Assembly: GCA_964590225.1 (NCBI GenBank) | Contig: CAZPWS010000028.1 | Location: forward strand, 1 to 43,520 | DNA from: JAEUSG01 sp964590225 | GTDB lineage: Bacteria; Fibrobacterota; OXYB2-FULL-49-7; JAEUSG01 | Reading direction: 5' to 3' | Length of the DNA stretch: 43,520 nt | Made by a program: the position numbers and the translations under genes | The notes under the pieces: generated by a model | The model's database searches: none | What the model was told of the DNA's origin: nothing | What the model saw: only the letters and a program-made list of their open reading frames with translations | Shown here: positions 38,033 through 43,520 of the stretch, in pieces | Position numbering within the stretch: the first letter of the stretch is position 1 | How the letters are laid out: each line of letters opens with the position of its first letter

Positions 38033-39700
38033 TCAGATTACCAAAAGCCCTCGTTCCTCATATACGGAACCCGTATTAACATTTCTGCTTGCACGGTCTA
38101 AGGCCATTATCAAACTTACAATACCATCAATTTTGCCCTGTGATTCAGCCTTGTTGGGTTTTAAGTTTCCAGCAGGGTCTTGACTCACGGCAACATTGTC
38201 AGCCATCCATCTTAATACCGGATTACCACCATGATTCAACTTTCTTGCCAATAATCTCCGCTCAAATTCCTTCATTGGTGCGGCAAACGAAATGTATCCC
38301 ATACCCATACCTGTAACCACCACTCCCTCATCTATAAGTTCCATGGCTATTTGATGTCCCTGGAAGAGCCTGTCAATATTCATGTCGACAAGCTGGAATT
38401 TTTGCGCATCTTCTAATATTTGTGCCTTAACAAAGCCGTAGTCAACTGCATTGCCTGGTGTAGTGGTAATATATCCTTGTCTTGCCCATACCTGATATTG
38501 ATCTTTGTACCTGTTTGACTCATCGCGAAGCCTTTTTTCTGGGCACCAAAAACGTGCTAAAATATCTACTTTTTCGGGATCATCATCGTCCGGAAACACC
38601 ATCACCCAAGCCGTAATATCTGATACGCTTGATAGATCAAGTCCACCATAACATTTTTCACCAATAAGGCTTGCTTCATCAATTTCTTTAGTATTATTTT
38701 TATTCCAAACATCCGTATTTATCCATCTAGTGCTTTGTTGTGTCCAGATACAAAAATTCAACCGCTTAACAATATTCTCCTTACTCGGCATGCCAATGGC
38801 CTCTTTTACCTGCTCTCTCAGATATTTCATTGTTACAGATACGCCTAGATTGGGATTTGCTTTAATCCAAGTCTTTTCATCTTTCCAATCGTCGCCCTCG
38901 TCAATGCCTGATATATACGAAAACCATCCATCGTCCTCTATTGACCCCTTTAGAATTTGCTCTGAATATACGTGGTGATGCCAGCAAACCGACTCTTTGT
39001 CATAACCAGAATTCGTAATTTCAAAAATTAGCGGTTCTCGTCTTCCTTTTGTCCCAGCCTGCATTTTATCAACAACCATGGCATTCGGGTGCTCATGAAT
39101 TTCATCAATTAACGCCATAAACACACGCTTACCATCAAGCGATCTTGCCTCAGATGATAGTGGCCGAAAATAAGAATTAGTTTCTAATACTGCTAAATTC
39201 CTGACATTAATCATTACTCTTTTTGATAACTTTTCCGATGCTTCAATCATTCTTTTCGCATCGGTAAACAGTATGTTTGCTTGGTCTCTTGTAACTGCTG
39301 CTGCATATATTTCCGCGCCTTCTTCTTTGCTTGCTAAAAGCCCATATAAACCAATTCCAGCCGCCAGGGGTGACTTGCCATTGCCTTTCGCAATCTCTAT
39401 ATATGCTTTGCGAAATCTTCTATAGTTATCCGCTCCCTTCCAGCCAAACAAACTGCCAACGATAAAACATTGAAACGGTTGCAAAACAAAAGATTGGCCT
39501 GCGAATTCCCCTTCGGACAAAGAAAGATAGCTGAAAAAATTTAATACGCGATTTGCTGCTTCGATATCAAAATATAATCCTCTTTTTCCGCCGTTGGCCA
39601 TATCATCAATATGTCTTTTGCACGCAAGTTTTACATTCTTACAAGCAATTATTTTGCCCGACAAGACATCTTTTGCATACTTTGTTGTTCTATCAATCAT
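38033..39700 (-). CDS. terL: Terminase large subunit, 555 aa
   Basis: The ATPase part has Walker A at 105-111 (K-G-N-G-K-S) and Walker B with catalytic Glu (M-A-L-I-D-E, to 200). The nuclease part begins near G-G-L-D-L-S-S-V-S-D. This is the packaging motor. Overlaps the small subunit by 4 bases. Length is normal. Confidence 0.9.
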   Translation of the reverse strand: MIDRTTKYAKDVLSGKIIACKNVKLACKRHIDDMANGGKRGLYFDIEAANRVLNFFSYLSLSEGEFAGQSFVLQPFQCFIVGSLFGWKGADNYRRFRKAYIEIAKGNGKSPLAAGIGLYGLLASKEEGAEIYAAAVTRDQANILFTDAKRMIEASEKLSKRVMINVRNLAVLETNSYFRPLSSEARSLDGKRVFMALIDEIHEHPNAMVVDKMQAGTKGRREPLIFEITNSGYDKESVCWHHHVYSEQILKGSIEDDGWFSYISGIDEGDDWKDEKTWIKANPNLGVSVTMKYLREQVKEAIGMPSKENIVKRLNFCIWTQQSTRWINTDVWNKNNTKEIDEASLIGEKCYGGLDLSSVSDITAWVMVFPDDDDPEKVDILARFWCPEKRLRDESNRYKDQYQVWARQGYITTTPGNAVDYGFVKAQILEDAQKFQLVDMNIDRLFQGHQIAMELIDEGVVVTGMGMGYISFAAPMKEFERRLLARKLNHGGNPVLRWMADNVAVSQDPAGNLKPNKAESQGKIDGIVSLIMALDRASRNVNTGSVYEERGLLVI

Positions 39701-40197
39701 TTTGCGGCTTTCCCAGTCTTAAGGAATTCGTCAAACTCGTCAGTTTCTTTTTTACCAATCCCACGCAACCTTACACGTTCTGACGGAGATAATCCTAATT
39801 GCGCACCAAGCCTGATTACATCGTCTAAAGCCTCACGGTAAACTGTGATAAATGGACTTTTTTGAGCATGTTTCAAAGTCCCGTCCTCATTTTTGAATGT
39901 CATGATCAGTGTCTTATCTTCGATCCTTTTCCTTGCCATGATACAAATTGAAGCTGCGGAACAATAATAGGCAAGCACATTAATATCAAGCTCAGATAAT
40001 ATGCCCGCCTTTGTAAGTTTTAATGCAAGATCGTTCCAGATTTCTTTGGCGTAATCATCAAGCCAGGCAGGCGCTTCAGGCGCCGTATATAATTTTTCTG
40101 GCTGTGGAATATCATTTGGTATCGGCCTTTTCCCCGGATTGCCCTGCAAGATTTTCAATTCGACTGGTTTCGGTTTTCTGCCTCGTCCTGATCTCAT
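39697..40197 (-). CDS. terS: Terminase small subunit (P27 family), 166 aa
   Basis: G-R-G-R-K-P-K-P, L-Q-G-N-P-G-K-R-P, W-L-D-D-Y-A-K-E-I-W and S-P-S-E-R-V-R-L fit the P27 family, which recognises DNA for packaging. It overlaps the radical SAM gene by 4 bases, so translation is coupled. Confidence 0.85.
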   Translation of the reverse strand: MRSGRGRKPKPVELKILQGNPGKRPIPNDIPQPEKLYTAPEAPAWLDDYAKEIWNDLALKLTKAGILSELDINVLAYYCSAASICIMARKRIEDKTLIMTFKNEDGTLKHAQKSPFITVYREALDDVIRLGAQLGLSPSERVRLRGIGKKETDEFDEFLKTGKAAK

Positions 40198-40916
40198 AAA
40201 TCGTAAGCAATTAAATCCTTTTTGATGTAATAATTAAGATTGTATTTTTCAAGTAAATCAATTGCCTCATGACAAAACTTTCTCCAATCTATTTTGCTTG
40301 CTTCTGCATTGTGATTCCATTTGCCGACCTTAAACGTATCTACAAAATCTTTACATCTCTCGATTATCATCAATGTTTGAGACGGGTCAATGACAGGCTC
40401 AAGGCTTGCCCAAGTTTCAACGCCTAGACTATGCGCCTTTTCTAAAGTTTCAAACCTTTCACCAGGAAGAGTTGCGCCGGGTTCAAATTTTAAAGAGTCC
40501 GCATCTTCTGTAAATGTTAGCGTAGCTCCATATTTGCTTAGATGCTTATTTTTTTCAAGCAAATCAAAATCTTTCTCGCTTCTCTTGCCGCCTTTTGTAA
40601 GGATTACAACCTTGATTCCATTCCGATGTAAAATTTCAATCGCCATCCTCGTAAAAAAATAATCGTTTTCAATCTGCTGGTAGGGGTCGCACGTAAAACA
40701 CAAATGCACCTCACGCCCCTTGTACTGTCCAGCTTCTTTTTCCAACCGATCAATTACTCCAGCACGTGGTTTTGCATTGATAAAATCTTCATGCTTTTTG
40801 TATGTAAATTTCTGCGCATAACAATAGCTACAACCATGAGAACATCCATTATACAGGTTAACTGCTAACTCACAATATTCTCTAGCCTTACCTTTCGGCT
40901 CATAAATTACTGACAT
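40194..40916 (-). CDS. Radical SAM protein (SPL/SplB-like), 240 aa
   Basis: The cluster motif is C25-x3-C29-x2-C32 (N-G-C-S-H-G-C-S-Y-C-Y-A), which binds the 4Fe-4S cluster with S-adenosylmethionine. C-F-T-C-D-P-Y-Q, V-V-I-L-T-K-G-G, T-L-T-F and E-P-V-I-D-P follow the spore-photoproduct-lyase-like family. Start at 40916, with AAAGGGG upstream. It overlaps the small terminase gene. Substrate unknown; DNA modification or repair is possible given the neighbours (methyltransferase, terminase). Confidence 0.8.
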   Translation of the reverse strand: MSVIYEPKGKAREYCELAVNLYNGCSHGCSYCYAQKFTYKKHEDFINAKPRAGVIDRLEKEAGQYKGREVHLCFTCDPYQQIENDYFFTRMAIEILHRNGIKVVILTKGGKRSEKDFDLLEKNKHLSKYGATLTFTEDADSLKFEPGATLPGERFETLEKAHSLGVETWASLEPVIDPSQTLMIIERCKDFVDTFKVGKWNHNAEASKIDWRKFCHEAIDLLEKYNLNYYIKKDLIAYDL

Positions 40917-41006
40917 TTTTTCCCCTTTCAAAAAGATATGATAAACAGAGATAAAACAAGTCAGTATTTTATATACAAAATACAAATGTATGTCAATCCA
41001 AATTCC

Positions 41007-41579
41007 CTATTGGTAAGACCTTACAACTTTTTCGCCTGTATATTTTTTATATCTTTCCACTATCATATCGCATTGTTTTTGAGACTTTTCGATCATATAA
41101 CAGACACGTCCAGCTTTTTGCGCTGCAATCAGCGTAGACCCGCTTCCACCAAAAACATCAAGTACAATATCTCCTCTATTTGAGTAGTGTATTATAAACT
41201 CAAAAGGCAATTCTGGCCTTTTCCCCATAGTAAAATTTTTATGCTCAATAGAACCCCTTAGCGTGGAAACTCTTAAAATTGTAGAAAACCCGTCCTGTAA
41301 ATTATTCAGTTTTCTTTTTCCAAATTTGGATATTAAATTATGCTGCGTCATCGGTAAGTTGTTTGAAACCAATGTTGCAGCCTTGTAATCATGTACGAAG
41401 AATTGACTAAAATTATCAATATCGTTTGATGTAAGCCATACCTGTTGCCTATCGCTTCCCATCCATAATTGCACACAATGATCAGTCGTGCGAACAGCAT
41501 TATAGGCTGATATTAATGTGTCTTTGTCCATGTCGTATGGCGGATCAGTAAAAACCATACTTGGCTTTTTACCATCCAT
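41007..41579 (-). CDS. DNA (N6-adenine or N4-cytosine) methyltransferase, N-terminally truncated, 190 aa
   Basis: The catalytic D-P-P-Y (F-T-D-P-P-Y-D) lies at the start and the cofactor motif D-V-F-G-G-S-G-S-T-L at the end, the order of the beta class. The family usually has a ParB domain and a linker before it. The first ATG here is only 10 codons before D-P-P-Y, while conserved family sequence (K-P-G-D-I-I-K-L-G-D-H-K-L-L-C-G-D-A-T-N) lies in frame upstream of it without a start. So this is probably a remnant after a deletion, possibly still active. Confidence 0.75.
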   Translation of the reverse strand: MDGKKPSMVFTDPPYDMDKDTLISAYNAVRTTDHCVQLWMGSDRQQVWLTSNDIDNFSQFFVHDYKAATLVSNNLPMTQHNLISKFGKRKLNNLQDGFSTILRVSTLRGSIEHKNFTMGKRPELPFEFIIHYSNRGDIVLDVFGGSGSTLIAAQKAGRVCYMIEKSQKQCDMIVERYKKYTGEKVVRSYQ

Positions 41580-41775
41580 TAATTTTTCTATATCTCTGAC
41601 ATTTGTTGCGTCACCACATAAAAGTTTATGATCCCCAAGCTTTATAATATCGCCCGGTTTTGTTATTATTTCTGCAACATCATCAATAATCTCTTCTTCA
41701 TTCTCTTTTATTTCTATGTTCGAATCTTTTAAAAGTTTATCTATTTCACTCTGGTTTTATATCAGATACTTTCAC
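41580..41775 (-). pseudogene. Remnant of the methyltransferase's ParB domain and linker
   Basis: A GTG at 41775 opens V-K-V-S-D-I-K-P-E, which looks like the very start of a ParB domain, then hits TGA. One frame over, the sequence continues from 41756 as N-Q-S-E-I-D-K-L-L-K-D-S-N-I-E-I, the usual linker, into the methyltransferase. So about 150-200 codons of ParB domain were deleted, out of frame. Confidence 0.65.
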
Positions 41776-41783
41776 TTTAATAA

Positions 41784-42017
41784 TTACCCGTGAAAAAACT
41801 TACTGCTAAAGAATCCTATTATGCCGCCTAAACAACCGCCGAGAAAACTTATTGTCTTCGAGAAGAGGCGACCGTTATAGCAATTCGTGCATCTGTGTTC
41901 AATCCGTTGCACCCTGCTATCAAGATCGTTGACAGTGTTGTAAATTATCCAACTCTGATTTTCAGGTGTGAGATGATTCCAGGTTTCCTTGCTCAAAATC
42001 ATGCGATTGTCGGTCAT
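41784..42017 (-). CDS. Small C-terminally anchored membrane protein, 77 aa
   Basis: A helical N-terminus (Y-N-T-V-N-D-L-D-S-R-V-Q-R-I-E-H) with two Cys, then one membrane segment (I-S-F-L-G-G-C-L-G-G-I-I-G-F-F) at the end. The plan is like XhlA-type lysis helpers. It lies in a group of four small membrane or lipid-anchored genes. Lysis role is inferred. Confidence 0.55.
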   Translation of the reverse strand: MTDNRMILSKETWNHLTPENQSWIIYNTVNDLDSRVQRIEHRCTNCYNGRLFSKTISFLGGCLGGIIGFFSSKFFHG

Positions 42018-42020
42018 ATT

Positions 42021-42260
42021 TTATTCATCGTCAGGTAGAGGTTTTTGGGACAGATACTTAGAAATACTCACGATGAAAGATACAGTTGCCGTAATAGCAA
42101 TCATCTTCATAACATTACCAAAACCCTCTTGTAAATTAAACTTATCGGGTGCTAACATGCTTGCACCGACGCCAGATGAAATAGCAGCACTTGCCCCGCT
42201 AATACCAGCACCAAACAAGCCCCTAATCCACTTTGACCAATCATCCCAATCCAATCCCAT
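42021..42260 (-). CDS. Small membrane protein, holin candidate, 79 aa
   Basis: An amphipathic N-terminus (W-D-D-W-S-K-W-I-R-G-L), a Gly/Ala/Ser-rich first segment (G-A-G-I-S-G-A-S-A-A-I-S-S-G-V-G-A), and a second membrane segment (M-I-A-I-T-A-T-V-S-F-I-V-S-I). Similar prophage proteins lie in lysis-type clusters. SD GGAGG is strong. Without a recognisable endolysin nearby the holin role is a guess. Confidence 0.5.
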   Translation of the reverse strand: MGLDWDDWSKWIRGLFGAGISGASAAISSGVGASMLAPDKFNLQEGFGNVMKMIAITATVSFIVSISKYLSQKPLPDDE

Positions 42261-42263
42261 AAT

Positions 42264-42650
42264 TTATTCCTCCAATTTAGGTGTTATAGCTGGGGTTGGT
42301 GTTGGTGTTGGAACCCCAATCCCTCCAACATCCTCAAAATACATTTCCTTGTTTTCTATGGCCGCCTGGCCTGACGCCATGAGCGCACTGATACCAAAAT
42401 TATTCGACCACACGCTCTTTGCCCCAAATTTGGCAATAGCTGGGGCTGCATAGATTTTTTTATTTTCACTGACCGGCACAATCTGTAATTCCTGCCTTGC
42501 GTGTGCAAGGGTGATGGTCGGTATTTTCTGGGTATCAACACCAATTCTAAATCCCAGGACATCATCGGTGATCATCATCATGGATTTGCCTTTATTTACC
42601 GATGCACAGCCACAAATTACCGCCAAAATCATTGCTAAGATTATTCGCAT
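42264..42650 (-). CDS. Lipoprotein, 128 aa
   Basis: M-R-I-I-L-A-M-I-L-A-V-I-C-G-C is a lipoprotein signal with the lipidated Cys15. The C-terminus ends in V-P-T-P-T-P-T-P, nearly the same as the end of the 885-aa fibre protein. The middle part is not recognised. It overlaps the upstream lipoprotein by 10 bases. Confidence 0.6.
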   Translation of the reverse strand: MRIILAMILAVICGCASVNKGKSMMMITDDVLGFRIGVDTQKIPTITLAHARQELQIVPVSENKKIYAAPAIAKFGAKSVWSNNFGISALMASGQAAIENKEMYFEDVGGIGVPTPTPTPAITPKLEE

Positions 42651-42829
42651 TTATCAACCTCCTTTGTGTATTCGTATTTACCAACAGCCAAGCCATTTTC
42701 GTAAAATAATATTCCATACCCACTTATGGAATTCAGATTGTTTATGTTTGCACACCCGCACAAAAAAAACAAGGCCAGCGCAGAAAGGGTAAGAAAGACA
42801 CTGGCCTTGCGGGCCCGACAAGTAGTCAT
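42641..42829 (-). CDS. Small lipoprotein, 62 aa
   Basis: Signal part S-A-L-A-L-F-F-L-C-G-C with lipidated Cys26, then about 36 residues. Size and type are like Rz1-type outer-membrane spanin parts, but there is no Pro-rich segment and no Rz partner. AAGGA precedes the ATG. The lysis role is uncertain. Confidence 0.5.
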   Translation of the reverse strand: MTTCRARKASVFLTLSALALFFLCGCANINNLNSISGYGILFYENGLAVGKYEYTKEVDKCE

Positions 42830-42867
42830 TTGCTATTTCCTTCATCAAAAAACCGCGATTTCGGATA

Positions 42868-42888
42868 CCCCTGCCTTCAGGCATGGGG
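42868..42888. terminator. Hairpin after the first surface gene
   Basis: CCCCTGCC-TTCA-GGCATGGGG: arms of 8-9 bases with one bulge and a TTCA loop, 12 bases after the stop of the gene at 42901. Follows the same plan as the hairpin at 14569-14604. Confidence 0.6.
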
Positions 42889-42900
42889 TTGTTTACAATC

Positions 42901-43520
42901 CTAATAGCTGATATTTTTCTGCTTATTACCTATTGTCACTCTTTTGTTATTCCCTATAAAATTCGCCGTTCTCGTTCCCAATTCAAAAATATATACTTTT
43001 CCCCTATCTGTTGAACTGCCTGACAAGATGCCTTCTTTAATCCAAGCCTTATTGCTTTTGTTATCAATATTCCAGTCCGAACTTCCATCACCTGCTTCTT
43101 CAAAATAGGCGTTCGTTGCATAGACATTCTTTATAAAATATTTACTTGACCATGTTGCTGTACCTAGGGTCGGAGAATCAGTTCCTAATGCACATACAAA
43201 CAATTCGTCAGGTCGTTTCCAATGTCGTGAATAGATAATATAAGGGGATATGCCTGACCACGGCTGGTTGTTTTTCTGAGATGTGTAAACAGTTCCATCC
43301 CAACTTCTTGTCGAAGTTCCAAGACCGTTCAAGTTGTCCCAATTCGGCACACACCGTACGAGTTTAAGCCTCGGATAAACCTCTGTGATACTATTGAAAT
43401 TCGGCATATTCCCCGTCCCGCCAAATCTCCCAAACCAGTTATACCATGCCCCATTAATGCCTGCATTGGCCGCATAAAGACGATTCTCATACTCGTTGAC
43501 ATTGTTAGGCTGAGTTGTGC
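42901..43520 (-). CDS. C-terminal part of an unrecognised protein, cut by the window edge
   Basis: The frame is open to the last base of the window (at least 206 residues); an internal Met at 43407 is not the real start, since E-N-R-L-Y-A-A-N-A-G-I-N-G-A-W-Y-N-W-F precedes it in frame. The sequence is rich in Trp, Tyr, Asn and Ser, suggesting a secreted or surface beta-rich protein. No active site is recognisable. It is followed by a hairpin. Confidence 0.6.
   Translation of the reverse strand, partial: TTQPNNVNEYENRLYAANAGINGAWYNWFGRFGGTGNMPNFNSITEVYPRLKLVRCVPNWDNLNGLGTSTRSWDGTVYTSQKNNQPWSGISPYIIYSRHWKRPDELFVCALGTDSPTLGTATWSSKYFIKNVYATNAYFEEAGDGSSDWNIDNKSNKAWIKEGILSGSSTDRGKVYIFELGTRTANFIGNNKRVTIGNKQKNISY

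Noticed and set aside
40194..40985. Longer start of the radical SAM gene
   Set aside because: The additional 23 residues are hydrophobic and non-family; AAAGGGG lies directly before the ATG at 40916.
42641..42829. Rz1 spanin
   Set aside because: It has a lipoprotein signal but no Pro-rich segment and no Rz partner; left as a lipoprotein of unknown role.

Overview
The window is one continuous stretch of a tailed-phage or prophage genome with an HK97-type head and a lambda-type, long, non-contractile tail (siphovirus). Every convincing gene is on the minus strand, so the map reads from right to left. The host cannot be named from the sequence. The lambda-type tail tip (L, K and J homologues), Sec signal peptides and lipoprotein signals point to a two-membrane (Gram-negative-type) host. 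Shine-Dalgarno sites (AGGAGG-like) are common and many genes overlap by 4 bases (ATGA). I see no integrase, tRNA, endolysin or large CI-type repressor; these may lie outside the window or be absent.

Late region, 43.5 to 14.6 kb, in transcription order: a surface protein cut by the window edge; two small lipoproteins and two small membrane proteins (possible lysis set); a DNA methyltransferase that has lost its ParB domain; a radical SAM protein; small and large terminase; portal; a YezD-like protein; prohead protease; capsid; two decoration-like proteins; head-tail connectors; tail terminator; two tail-tube paralogues on either side of an exported protein; the G/T chaperone pair with a -1 frameshift site; a short tape measure; M, L, K and J-like tail-tip proteins; a zinc-ribbon plus GIY-YIG homing endonuclease pair; a lipoprotein copy of the J C-terminal domain; and two fibre-like proteins.

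Control region, 14.6 to 14.3 kb: a strong promoter (TTGACA, 16 bases, TATTAT) with a perfect operator palindrome between its boxes, a second similar operator, and a leader with a possible short peptide. It fires leftward into a small Cro/CI-type regulator and the early operon.

Early region, 14.3 to 0.1 kb: ParB-MT-A70 methyltransferase, predicted nucleases, small Cys-rich proteins, a solitary CRISPR-type repeat at 10.95 kb, a YqaJ exonuclease with its usual partner, a C5 cytosine methyltransferase with an HNH nuclease gene overprinted inside it, a replication initiator carrying an iteron-like cluster, a helicase-loader-like protein, two further HNH nucleases, a glutaredoxin-like protein and a last exported virion-like protein.

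The most unusual points are: (1) a lone 37-bp CRISPR repeat, co-directional with the operon and without cas genes, a candidate RNA anti-CRISPR; (2) an exported, probably lipid-anchored copy of the tail-tip C-terminal domain next to the tail-tip gene, plus other virion-type domains carrying export signals, which suggests superinfection exclusion or virion decoration; (3) the HNH gene nested out of frame in a methyltransferase that stays open throughout; (4) a second tail tube with an added, possibly sugar-binding domain.
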